A stretch of DNA of 49,998 bases from Chitinimonas sp. BJB300 (GCF_002735695.1 NZ_PDZH01000015.1:1-49998); one strand, 5' to 3'; positions 25,860 through 33,985 are shown, counted from the stretch's first letter. A program made the numbers and translations. Notes: generated from the letters alone by a model not told the origin.

Positions 25860-27194
25860 CTAGCGCCCCATCCCCCCCACCTGTTGCGCCAGATAGGTAG
25901 CATAGTTGTCGGTCATCCCACCAATAAAGTCGAGCACCCGCATATAGCTCTCATACAATGGCCATTCCTTATTGGGGGCGTTGTATTCCATCAGGTCGAG
26001 AATACGTTTATTGCGAAAGCTGAGTCGATCGGGCTCGGTACGCAGTTGGTATGCCGCACCACAAAAAGATTCCAACAAGATATCGAGGCAGGTAAAGCTA
26101 CCAACCTCGATTTCGACCTTACGCCGGTTGTTGAAGATACGGTCCTGCGCCAACTGCTTTGCATCATGGATGCCATGGCGGACAAAATCCGGGCAGGCGG
26201 CAATCAGGTCACCTTCATACTCACCCGCCAGCAGCTCGTCATGCTTGCGCAAGAAAGCTGCCGTGACTTCCCGGGTACAACGGTCAATCGCCTTGGAGCG
26301 CAAAAGCGACATCCTGCGCCTTACGCTGGGTGCGCCAGCGACTTCCAGCCGCAGCAGGTCATCATCGATTCCAGCCAGTTTAATCAGCATCGGCGCAATG
26401 GTTTCAAACGGCAACATGCCGATTTCAACGCCATCCTCCAAGTCCAGAATCGCGTAGCAGATATCATCTGCTGCTTCCATCAGATAGCTCAACGGATGGC
26501 GGCACCACGTTCCATTCTGCTTGGCAATCAGCCCCAACTCATGCGCCACTTCGTCGAGCAGTTTCTTTTCAGCTTGGTAACAACTGAACTTTTCCTTGTG
26601 ACCGGCATGCTCGCTGGTCCACGGGTATTTGAGCGTCGCACCCAGCGTGGCGTAGGTCAGCCGCATGCCGCCATCAAAGCGATGGTTTTCCAATTGGGTC
26701 ACAACCCTAAAACCCTGCGCATTGCCTTCAAAGGTCTGGACATCGCGCCGCTCCTGCGGGCTGAGATTTTGCAACATGTACGCATTGGACGACTGCCGGA
26801 ACCAATCGCGAATCGCATACTCGCCCGCATGGCCAAACGGCGGGTTGCCAATATCGTGCGCCAGGCAAGCCGCCTGGACGATAGCGCCAATATCGTATGG
26901 AATAATGTGCGTTGGTAATTTGGCGCCCAATGCCTGACCCACCATGATGCCGAGCGAGCGCCCCACGCAGCCGACTTCGATCGAATGCGTCAGCCGGGTA
27001 TGCACATGATCATTCTCGGTCATGGGGTGTACCTGCGTCTTGCGACCCAGGCGGCGGAATGGGGAAGAAAATGCGATCCGGTCGTGATCTTTGTGAAAGT
27101 CCGAGCGACCAATGGCAGGGCCGGTTTCAGGCTGGCGGCGAGGTGCGCCAAGGCGGTCGGCGGAAAGCAATTGTAACCAGTTCATTTGCGACAT
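25860..27194 (-). CDS. dgt: dNTP triphosphohydrolase (Dgt family)
   Basis: 444-aa HD-domain enzyme that splits dNTPs to nucleosides and triphosphate. The metal site is visible: HTRLTHSIEVGCVGR (first His), CLAHDIGNPPFGHAGE (HD pair and further His) and, near 260, EAADDICYAILDLEDG with the last Asp. FSSPFRRLGRKTQVHP at the N-terminus is typical of the family. AAGAGAACG precedes ATG 27194; a second ATG lies three codons in. dGTP specificity, as in E. coli Dgt, cannot be assumed for this subgroup. Confidence 0.92.
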   Translation of the reverse strand: MSQMNWLQLLSADRLGAPRRQPETGPAIGRSDFHKDHDRIAFSSPFRRLGRKTQVHPMTENDHVHTRLTHSIEVGCVGRSLGIMVGQALGAKLPTHIIPYDIGAIVQAACLAHDIGNPPFGHAGEYAIRDWFRQSSNAYMLQNLSPQERRDVQTFEGNAQGFRVVTQLENHRFDGGMRLTYATLGATLKYPWTSEHAGHKEKFSCYQAEKKLLDEVAHELGLIAKQNGTWCRHPLSYLMEAADDICYAILDLEDGVEIGMLPFETIAPMLIKLAGIDDDLLRLEVAGAPSVRRRMSLLRSKAIDRCTREVTAAFLRKHDELLAGEYEGDLIAACPDFVRHGIHDAKQLAQDRIFNNRRKVEIEVGSFTCLDILLESFCGAAYQLRTEPDRLSFRNKRILDLMEYNAPNKEWPLYESYMRVLDFIGGMTDNYATYLAQQVGGMGR

Positions 27195-27703
27195 GTGACG
27201 TTCTCTTGCTGACAGCTTAGAACCTATTCCACTTCAGCGTCGACCAACCCTTGCTGGCGTAAACATCCCACAGAAATTCGAATTGGTTCTTTGGTGCCAG
27301 TCCTAAAGGCAAAGAACGCCATTGTAGATTGAAGCTAGGTCATGCAGCAGTATGCATTAACCCATTAACAAACTAGCCCGCTTCTGTTGTTAGCAATGGT
27401 TTCATCTTCACCCACCGTAACTAGCACCAAACCCACAATGGCGTCGATGCGATCCCAAAAAAAACGCCTCAGCATGGCATAGTCAAAAGATTACAACCTA
27501 CGGCGCAACGCGCCTTGCATGAAAAGCAGTGGGCAGTAAGTCCGTGTTCTGCGGAACGCAATATCGGGCAAGAATGCTTTTTACTTTAAACATGACTACG
27601 CTGAACAAGGACAACCAGTGAGTTGGCGCTTGGAAGGGCCACGCACTTATTAAAAGCAGAGTTAATTCACAGATAAGCGACGCGCTAGCCATAAGGAGAT
27701 GTC
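27195..27703. other. 509-bp gene-free stretch before the substrate-binding pseudogene
   Basis: I see no convincing gene. It holds a possible short element with inverted ends (27219-27290), the probable dgt upstream region on the minus strand, and an AT-richer part (27400-27700) leading to the ribosome-binding site AAGGAG at 27693-27698. Base composition differs visibly from the flanking core genes. Confidence 0.5.
27219..27290. repeat. Short element with AGAACC termini (tentative)
   Basis: 72 bp beginning AGAACCTATTCC, with the reverse complement of its end reading AGAACCAATTCG (10 of 12 matches). The AGAACC start is shared with the longer palindromic elements, but there is no central hairpin like theirs. 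Only one copy is seen. Confidence 0.3.
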
Positions 27704-28703
27704 ATGAACGTGCATACGGTAGGAACCACCCTCCTCATTGGATTGGCTGTACTAACCAGCCCACTTACGCGCGCGGCGGATAAACTTATATTCATTCTAG
27801 AAAGTTACCATACTGATTTTGTATGGGATATGAATTACAGAGAGGCATTACAGACTTCGCTTGGGCCAGGCTATCGCTATGAAATCTTTGGCATGGACAC
27901 CAAAAGGTTACCAAAAGAAAAGCATGCCGAAATGGCAGAGCAAGGCTGGAAGAAGATTCAGGAAGTCAAACCAGATCTCGTGGTAATGGGTGATGATATT
28001 GCGCTTTCTTCGACAGGGCCAAAATTGGACGCCACTAACACTCCCGGGGTTTATCTGGGCATTAACAATAATCCACGCAATTATGGCAATTTCAAAAACA
28101 TTACTGGCGTAATAGAACGCCCATTCGTCAAACGTAATGTGCCTCTTATTCTTAGCTTGGTGCCTGGTGCCTGGTGCCAAAAAATTATTGCTGTTGTTCG
28201 ATCACTCAAAAACCTCAGAGGTCATTTTAAGTGAAATTTTGGGTGGTGAAGCCTCACAAAACATCATGGAGGTGACCTTAGAAATGCGATTAGTATCGAA
28301 CTACGCCGACTGGCAAAACATCGTAAAAAATGCACGCACCGCCGGCTATAATGCAATCATAACGGGCCTGTACCATGCCCTAAAAGATACTGATGGCAGT
28401 ACAGTAAATGACAACGTAGCAATTAGCTGGACATCGACCAACACACCTATTCCCGTGTTTGGTTTATGGGATTTTTCGGTTGGTTCAGATAAAGCCATTG
28501 GCGGCCTGGTAATATCCCCAACCGCACAAGGAAAAGCAGCTGGCGAAATTGTAAAGAAAATACTGAAAGACAAGATCGCCCCGAGCGAGATAATTCCAGT
28601 CACGCCAACCTCCGGCGAATATCTATTCAGCAAAGCACAATTGAAGCGCTTCAACCTTTCATTACCTGCAGATATTGCCAAGCAAGCGAAATACACCGAC
28701 TAA
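27704..28703 (+). pseudogene. ABC transporter substrate-binding protein, frameshifted
   Basis: A signal peptide ending TRAADK (cleavage near residue 25) starts a periplasmic binding-protein-like product with KLIFILESYHTDFVWDMNY, PDLVVMGDD and GVYLGINNNPRNYG. The frame breaks at 28158-28178, where TGGTGCC occurs three times in tandem. Removing one 7-bp unit gives an uninterrupted protein of about 330 aa through LSLVPGAKKLLLLFDHS to GEYLFSKAQLKRFNLSLP. As it stands the first frame stops at 28234. The restored product resembles the ABC_sub_bind-type orphan binding proteins. No permease or ATPase lies nearby. The ribosome-binding site AAGGAG is intact, so the loss may be recent or reversible. Confidence 0.85.
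28158..28178 (+). repeat. Heptanucleotide tandem repeat (TGGTGCC)x3
   Basis: Three perfect 7-bp copies inside the substrate-binding protein gene, followed by six A residues. The unit is not a multiple of three, so each gain or loss switches the reading frame. Two copies restore the frame. Confidence 0.95.
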
Positions 28704-28880
28704 GAACCAGATTTAAGGGTTCGCCATATCGACGTAATGAAATCTTTAACGTCAATGTATTAAGGCGACAATTAAATAGTGCATATGAACAAAGACAAAA
28801 GATCTTTTAAAACAATGCATTAGGAATTTTGTACTGTAAGCCTATATGCGCTTTCACATTGCCGGATTAATAGCTTGGCA
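28704..28880. other. AT-rich stretch without a recognised feature
   Basis: 177 bp between the pseudogene stop and the transposase remnant. AT-rich, no ORF and no convincing terminator. It may include the lost left part of the insertion sequence, but nothing recognisable remains. Confidence 0.4.
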
Positions 28881-29227
28881 TCAGCTGATGGTGCTGTAAC
28901 ACGGCATTGCCCAATCCAACTTCATCATGCGCACCAGGCTGTTCGTAAGACCGCACACCTGGTGCTAGCACTGCTGTTGCGGTGCCTTCAACGTCAGCAT
29001 GATTCGAATGACCTGATCGCTGTAAAGCGTCGGCGCGCCTGCCTTGCCTTCCCGCTCATTGTGATACCAAGTGACTTCTGGTGAGTACCAGAAGGTCACC
29101 TCGCACCTGCTGATTGCGATTGTATTCAGGCCCGTTCGACGTGCAGTAGTGGGGTTTGGGAGGTTTCACCGAATCGGCCTACAACCCGCGTCAAGCTTGG
29201 TGCGATGAGGTTATGCAACAAAGCCCC
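28881..29227 (-). mobile_element. Degenerate IS5-like insertion sequence remnant
   Basis: On the minus strand, from a possible GTG at 29169, the translation reads KPPKPHYCTSNGPEYNRNQQ VRGD, then shifts frame to TFWYSPEVTWYHNEREGKAG and on to LYSDQVIRIMLTLKA. It then meets a TAG and continues with LTNSLVRMMKLDWAMPCYST to a TGA. This matches the N-terminal third of IS5-family transposases as I recall them (TTNWPEYN.AL..RGSLT, YSD..I...LTLK, F..SL..L.GLD..VP..STL). TTATGCAACAAAGCCCC at 29211-29227 resembles the terminal repeat of such elements. One frameshift, two stops and loss of the catalytic part make it non-functional. Confidence 0.7.
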
Positions 29228-29360
29228 GCTCAACTACAAATAGTCTTAATGGCTTGGCGATCCTGATTGTTGGCGCAGGCGCTCACCTTGTCATTATCAA
29301 CACTGCTAGGTGTTGCTTATTGCAGTGCGCTATCTCATCCAAATTCAATCAGGAGACAAC

Positions 29361-30551
29361 ATGCACCTTCAATACTCGGCATATCCGCATAAGCTAAGCA
29401 TAACGCCAGCCGCATTGGCGGTACCGCTGTTGGCAATGCTGTCCAGCATGCCAACACAGGCACATGGTGCGATGGCCATACCGGTAGACCGGGTGTACAA
29501 CTGTTTCCAGGAAGGGCCGGAGAACCCTAAATCAGCTGCATGTAAAGCGGCCCTGACAGCAGGGGGTAGCCAAGCTTTCTATGACTGGAATGGTGTTAAT
29601 CAGGGCAATGCCAATGACCAGCACCAAGCCGTGGTACCCGACGGGAAACTGTGTGCAGCGGGCAAAGACACCTTCAAGGGCTTTAATCTGGCGCGCGATG
29701 ATTGGCCCGCTACCAATATCGCACCCGACACCAACGGCCAGTTCGACTTCCTTTATCGGGCCACCGCACCGCATTCAACTCGGTATTTCAAGTTCTACGT
29801 GACCAAGAATGGCTACAACCCCAGCCAGCCGCTGAAATGGGCCGACCTGGAAAGCCAGCCCTTCTGTACCATCACCAATAATGTCCTGACGAATGGGCAC
29901 TACAAGATGAGCTGCCCATTGCCACAGGGTAAATCCGGCCGGCACGTCATTTACAGCATCTGGCAACGTAACGACAGCCCTGAAGCATTCTACTCCTGTA
30001 TGGACGTAAGCTTCAGCGGCGTTACCACCCCGACCACCTGGAAAGAAATCGGCCCTGTCCGTGCGCAGCAGGATTTACCGATCAACAGCAAAGTCACATT
30101 CCGCTTGTTCGACTCCGCTTTCAAAGACCTCGAAACCCATATCCTCACACTGGCAAGCGGAATGACAGGCGCCAGCCAATGGCCTTTCTATCTGGCGCAG
30201 AAGGTGAATGCCGCTTCGCAGTATGTAAAGGTGGGGGTGCTCGACAATAGCGGCAGCATTGCGCCGGTACAGAGCAATATGGATAACCGGGTGTACGAGC
30301 GCAGCAATGTGACCGCCGATTACAGCTTTGCCATCGATATCAACAGCGATACCGATGGCGGCAGTCAGGTTGACTATATCTATCCCGCCAATATCGCCAG
30401 CTATAAGGCGGGCACCATCGTGCGGGGCAGCGACGGCAAGCGCTACCAATGCAAGCCCTACCCTTATGCCGGTTGGTGCAGCCAATCACCGGCTTACTAT
30501 GCACCCGCGACTGGATCGAACTGGCGAGATGCCTGGGTGCTCTTTAGCTAA
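29361..30551 (+). CDS. AA10 lytic polysaccharide monooxygenase with chitin-binding module
   Basis: Secreted copper enzyme that cuts crystalline chitin (possibly cellulose) by oxidation. 396 aa from ATG 29361, which has AGGAG upstream. The signal peptide ends MPTQA, so His35 becomes residue 1 of the mature protein, as the copper histidine brace demands. The second copper His is in TAPHSTRYFKFYVTKNGY near 150. Domains: AA10 (35-~225), a GbpA-like middle domain (~230-330, starting TWKEIGPVRAQQDLPINS), and a C-terminal CBM5/12-type module (~345-396) with YKAGTIV, YQCKPYPYAGWCS and WRDAWVLF. The architecture resembles chitin-colonisation factor GbpA. It stands alone downstream of the IS remnant. 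Confidence 0.93.
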   Translation: MHLQYSAYPHKLSITPAALAVPLLAMLSSMPTQAHGAMAIPVDRVYNCFQEGPENPKSAACKAALTAGGSQAFYDWNGVNQGNANDQHQAVVPDGKLCAAGKDTFKGFNLARDDWPATNIAPDTNGQFDFLYRATAPHSTRYFKFYVTKNGYNPSQPLKWADLESQPFCTITNNVLTNGHYKMSCPLPQGKSGRHVIYSIWQRNDSPEAFYSCMDVSFSGVTTPTTWKEIGPVRAQQDLPINSKVTFRLFDSAFKDLETHILTLASGMTGASQWPFYLAQKVNAASQYVKVGVLDNSGSIAPVQSNMDNRVYERSNVTADYSFAIDINSDTDGGSQVDYIYPANIASYKAGTIVRGSDGKRYQCKPYPYAGWCSQSPAYYAPATGSNWRDAWVLFS

Positions 30552-30721
30552 GAACGCAGTCAGGCGGGGCTTACACCTCAGCCGAGGGGTAGAGCAGGCC
30601 CTGCCTACTTAACCCAGTAGCTTGCGCTCGGCTTGTAGCCGTTCAAGCGGGGCGTCATCGAATGACGAACCTTGGGGTTACCAAACTGAAGCCACCGCCT
30701 CCGTTCTTGGCAATGACCTGA

Positions 30722-31414
30722 TCAAGGTATATCGGCATAGCGCATACGCCGTTCGATAATCGCGGCTTTACGGACCAAGCCTCGCGCATTGCGGTTTTTA
30801 TCGTAGTAGCGCGGATTTGGCACCATCGCCGCCAACTTGGCAGACTGGGCGGCGCCAAGCTTTGCCGCGCTGGTGTTGAAGTAATGACGCGCCGCGGCTT
30901 CCGCCCCAAAAACACCGTTTCCCCACTCAATCACATTCAGATAAATCTCGAAGATACGCCGCTTGTCCATGACGGCCTCCAACATCAAGGTAATCGCGGC
31001 CTCCTCCAGCTTGCGCAGGTAACTACGCTGGCCGGACAAGAACAGGTTCTTTGCCAATTGCTGGCTGATGGTGGAACCCCCAGCAGCAATCCGCCCTTTC
31101 TTCATGTTCTTTTCCCAGGCCGTTTGCATGCCTTCCCAATCAAACCCCTCATGCGCCAGGAACTTGGCGTCTTCACTCGCGACCAAGGCGCGTTTCAGGC
31201 TGGGAGAGATTTGGTCATAGGGCACCCACTGATGCTGCAGATCTGCCTCGGCGTCTTTCTGTTGCAGCACATCACGCTGCTGCGTCATAAAAGCAGTACC
31301 AGAGGGGTTGTAGTACTTCCACCAGACCACATGCGCAAACAACCACAACTGGTAGAGCACAAATACGGTGAAAAGCACCAGCAAGATGCGGCCGATTAAA
31401 CGAGAGAAGGTCAT
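30722..31414 (-). CDS. mtgA: Monofunctional biosynthetic peptidoglycan transglycosylase
   Basis: Polymerises lipid II glycan strands without a transpeptidase domain. 230 aa with an N-terminal membrane anchor (about 8-28) and a GT51 domain. The catalytic Glu is in ALVASEDAKFLAHEGFDW, with GGSTISQQLAKNLFLS and the second Glu region in RRIFEIYLNVIEWGNGVFGAEAAARHYF cut at EIYLNVIEWG. Length matches the family. Confidence 0.96.
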   Translation of the reverse strand: MTFSRLIGRILLVLFTVFVLYQLWLFAHVVWWKYYNPSGTAFMTQQRDVLQQKDAEADLQHQWVPYDQISPSLKRALVASEDAKFLAHEGFDWEGMQTAWEKNMKKGRIAAGGSTISQQLAKNLFLSGQRSYLRKLEEAAITLMLEAVMDKRRIFEIYLNVIEWGNGVFGAEAAARHYFNTSAAKLGAAQSAKLAAMVPNPRYYDKNRNARGLVRKAAIIERRMRYADIP

Positions 31415-31527
31415 GGCGCGCGATTATAGTCGTGTAGCACCCCATGCAAGCGCATCAAAAGCGCCGGGCGAAGCTATCCGAGGGTTGAATGCAGTGGCCA
31501 ACCTCAGTAAGAGCCAGCGCATGCCGC

Positions 31528-31710
31528 CTAGTCAGACTTCCGCTTGTTTGCAGATTGGGCGGCACGGCGCAGAAAGTTGCCCTGCTTGGAAAAGTTGCGA
31601 CAGTAGTCACAGATAAACAAGTGCAATTGCAGGCGTAGCTTTTCACCCAGGGCGAGATCGCGGTCCAGGCCCTCTGACACCATACGGGTGGCTTCTTTGC
31701 AATTCATCAT
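31528..31710 (-). CDS. Zinc-finger anti-sigma factor (zf-HC2)
   Basis: A 60-aa soluble protein with MNCKEATRMVSEGLDRDLAL and then LQLHLFICDYCRNF. The H-x3-C-x2-C pattern is the zf-HC2 signature; with the early Cys it makes a zinc site. No membrane segment follows, so it is a minimal cytoplasmic anti-sigma. Its ATG overlaps the stop of the upstream sigma gene (ATGA), and coupled expression suggests it holds that sigma factor inactive. Zinc binding suggests a possible redox or metal switch, which is inference. Confidence 0.85.
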   Translation of the reverse strand: MMNCKEATRMVSEGLDRDLALGEKLRLQLHLFICDYCRNFSKQGNFLRRAAQSANKRKSD

Positions 31711-32279
31711 GAACGCTCACCAAACCAGTTTTTTTCCAGGCACAGCCGCAGACTCATACGGGCGCGATACAACAGCACTGAACAATTGGTCGCGGTAATT
31801 TCCAGATTCTGACAAATTTCTTCAATTTCATACCCCAGCGATTCTCGCATCGCAAACACCAGCGCCGTACGCTTGGTTAAACGCTCGTTGCATTTCTCAT
31901 ACATACGCCAGAAATCCTGCTGCTCCAACGAAGCATCGGGGTTGGCCCAGGTACGCGGGCCATCACTGCCCCAGTGGCCGGTTTTATCGAACAAGCCGTC
32001 GAAGTCACTCACGTCCCCGTCGCTGTCAACACGCTCATCAATCTGTAAGGGTTCGCGGCACAGCTTGCGTTGGGCGTCGATGATCTTGTGTTTGAGTATC
32101 CCCGTCAGCCATGTCTTGACGCTGGACTGCGCCCCAAAGCCGCTCTTGGCTTGCAAGGCTGCCAACAACGTATCCTGTACAGCCTCTTCAGCCGCTGCTT
32201 CGTCACGCAGGCGGTAAAGCGCATAGCGCAGTAGGTAATCACGAAATTCAGCAAGCTGCTGGTCGTCAGGCAGAGTCAA
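31707..32279 (-). CDS. ECF-type RNA polymerase sigma factor
   Basis: 190 aa. Region 2 is seen in YLLRYALYRLRDEAAAEEAV, DTLLAAL and SSVKTWLTGILKHKIIDAQR; region 4 in FAMRESLGYEIEEICQNLEI with TATNCSVLLYRARMSLRLCL. An inserted acidic segment near 85-115 separates them. The only early start in frame is TTG at 32279, since a TAA lies four codons upstream, so translation may be inefficient. It is coupled to the downstream zinc-finger anti-sigma. The target genes are not visible. No clear target promoter motif was identified. Confidence 0.9.
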   Translation of the reverse strand: MTLPDDQQLAEFRDYLLRYALYRLRDEAAAEEAVQDTLLAALQAKSGFGAQSSVKTWLTGILKHKIIDAQRKLCREPLQIDERVDSDGDVSDFDGLFDKTGHWGSDGPRTWANPDASLEQQDFWRMYEKCNERLTKRTALVFAMRESLGYEIEEICQNLEITATNCSVLLYRARMSLRLCLEKNWFGERS

Positions 32280-32363
32280 TATGAGGTCACTTTATGTAGA
32301 CGAAAGTACTGGAACACGGTGCCAACCGGCAGGTACACATGGCACCGCTTGGCATGCTCGCCA

Positions 32364-33308
32364 TTAAAGCCAGTGCGCAGCCTCTCCACGCCGCTGGTGT
32401 GTATTCAGGATGTGCTGGAAGGTCATCGGGTCCCGTCTATAGGTTAGTTCGCCCACTGGCGGTTTGTGCCAGTCCCACAGGCGCGAAACCCAGAAACGCA
32501 GCGCTGCAGCACGCAACATCAACGGCCAGGCTTCCCGTTCGGCTTCACTTAGCGGCCTCGCCGACTGGTAACCGGCACACAAGGCCTGGGCGAGTTCCGG
32601 TTCGATCTCACCATCTGGCTGGGCACACCAGTCGTTGACGGTAATGGCCAGGTCGTAGATCAGGATGTCATTACAGGCATAGTAGAAATCAATAAACCCG
32701 CCAATTCGGTCGCCATGCATCAACACATTGTCGCGAAACAAATCGGCGTGGATCACGCCGCTGGGAAGGTGCGTGAAGCGCGCACGGCTTTGCTGACCAA
32801 CCTCCGCCTTCAGCATCGCCGCATCGTCATCGCTCAAATAAGGATAAAGAGCGGGCGCAACCACATTCCACCATGCTGGCCCACGAGGATTTGCCATATG
32901 CCCAGGATACGTTTCACCCGCACGGTGCATTTGCGCCAGCATCGCGCCTAAGGCAAAGCACTGCGCAGCATTGGCCTGCTCCACCGGCTCGCCCGGCAAC
33001 CAACCCACCAATACGGTAGGGCGACCACAGATCGTGTCGATCATCTCGTCGCGCTGGTTGGCGATAGGTGCAGCACAAGCTACACCGTGGTGCGCCAGGT
33101 GCGCCATCAGGTTCACGTAAAACGGCAATTCATGGGTTTGCAGGGCTTCAAACAGCGTGAGCACATACTGGCCCTGCGTGGTTGTGACTGCGTAATTGGT
33201 ATTGGTCGTGCCGGCGGCGATGCCCTTGAGCTCAACCAGCTCGCCCAATGCATAACGCTTGAGCCAGCTGGCGAGTTCGGGGGTTGAAACGGTAGTGAAG
33301 ACAGACAT
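32364..33308 (-). CDS. thrB: Homoserine kinase, APH-like (ThrB)
   Basis: Phosphorylates homoserine for threonine synthesis. 314 aa of the aminoglycoside-phosphotransferase-like ThrB found in many proteobacteria, not the GHMP type of E. coli. The N-terminus MSVFTTVSTPELASWLKRYA is family-typical and fixes ATG 33308; an ATG twelve codons earlier is open. Further signs are TNTNYAVTT, the catalytic loop GVIHADLFRDNVL and the metal-binding FIDFYYACND. DUF2782 and polA follow upstream on the map, an order common in betaproteobacteria. Confidence 0.94.
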   Translation of the reverse strand: MSVFTTVSTPELASWLKRYALGELVELKGIAAGTTNTNYAVTTTQGQYVLTLFEALQTHELPFYVNLMAHLAHHGVACAAPIANQRDEMIDTICGRPTVLVGWLPGEPVEQANAAQCFALGAMLAQMHRAGETYPGHMANPRGPAWWNVVAPALYPYLSDDDAAMLKAEVGQQSRARFTHLPSGVIHADLFRDNVLMHGDRIGGFIDFYYACNDILIYDLAITVNDWCAQPDGEIEPELAQALCAGYQSARPLSEAEREAWPLMLRAAALRFWVSRLWDWHKPPVGELTYRRDPMTFQHILNTHQRRGEAAHWL

Positions 33309-33483
33309 GGGAAGATCACTTAAAACTTCGGGTTTGGACGCCATCAGGCCGCGAGTACTCTCTATATTGTCTCACTCACATCCCTTCTCAAGGATTAGGT
33401 GTTACTCGGAAGTCCTTTGTCAGGCAGTAAGGGCACTTGCATAAAAACCCTTACCCCACAAATACACGCCTCGAACAACCCCT
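33309..33483. other. thrB upstream region
   Basis: Non-coding. On the minus strand TTGAGA and TATAGA lie about 19 bp apart (33361-33391), a possible but weak promoter for thrB. Nothing else is recognised before the repeat element at 33484. Confidence 0.3.
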
Positions 33484-33626
33484 AGAACCTGTTTACGATC
33501 TGTCGCAAGCAATCGTCAGCAGGATGAAGCGCAGCGCAGAAACCGAAATGTACTTTTGTACATGAGGGTTTCAAGGAGCACATGAGCCCTGATCACGGCT
33601 GCGCGGTAAAATCGCAGACAGGTTCT
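33484..33626. repeat. Palindromic intergenic element, type A copy 3
   Basis: 143 bp starting AGAACCTGTTTACGATC and ending AGACAGGTTCT, with the central hairpin ATGTAC-TTTT-GTACAT. Its right end is base 33626, which is also the last base of the DUF2782 stop codon on the minus strand. Confidence 0.9.
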
Positions 33627-33946
33627 TAGAACCGTTTGATAATCCATTTGGGCGGCCGCACCGTCGGCTGCCCGTCGCGTCGCACCATCCGGCCCGTGCC
33701 ATCCTCATCGCTGAGGTAATACTCCGGCCCCACCTGTGGCTTGACCTTGATCATGTACAAACGACCCGCAAGCCGGTATTCCGACACCGTCGCATCACCC
33801 TTTTGGATAATCGTGACCTCCGGCTCGATAGAAGCTTCATCAACCACCCCTGCTGGTACGGGCGGAGGTGGCGGCACTTGCAACGGCTTGTCGGCGGCCT
33901 GCAAACCACTACTCAGCAGGGCCAGGGTAATCAAACAATAACGCAT
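33626..33946 (-). CDS. DUF2782 periplasmic protein
   Basis: 106 aa from ATG 33946, preceded by GGAG; an upstream in-frame start at 33982 lacks this. The signal peptide MRYCLITLALLSSGLQA is followed by a Pro-rich stretch (VPPPPPVP) and a compact domain with YRLAGRLYMIKVKPQVGPEY, YLSDEDG and PPKWIIKRF. Function is unknown. Members sit between thrB and polA in many betaproteobacteria. The stop codon TAA is shared with the end of a type A repeat element, so the last residues could have been changed by that insertion. Confidence 0.85.
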   Translation of the reverse strand: MRYCLITLALLSSGLQAADKPLQVPPPPPVPAGVVDEASIEPEVTIIQKGDATVSEYRLAGRLYMIKVKPQVGPEYYLSDEDGTGRMVRRDGQPTVRPPKWIIKRF

Positions 33947-33985
33947 GGTGTTACTCCTTCGGCGTGTCCGCAAACGGAACAACGC

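Noticed and set aside
27224-27322. 32-aa minus-strand ORF
   Set aside because: It has an ATG but no ribosome-binding site, overlaps the tentative AGAACC element and matches nothing I know.
30552-30721. Minus-strand coding tail ending near 30610
   Set aside because: A short frame reads as protein for about 20 codons but is closed upstream by a stop and has no start; treated as non-coding.
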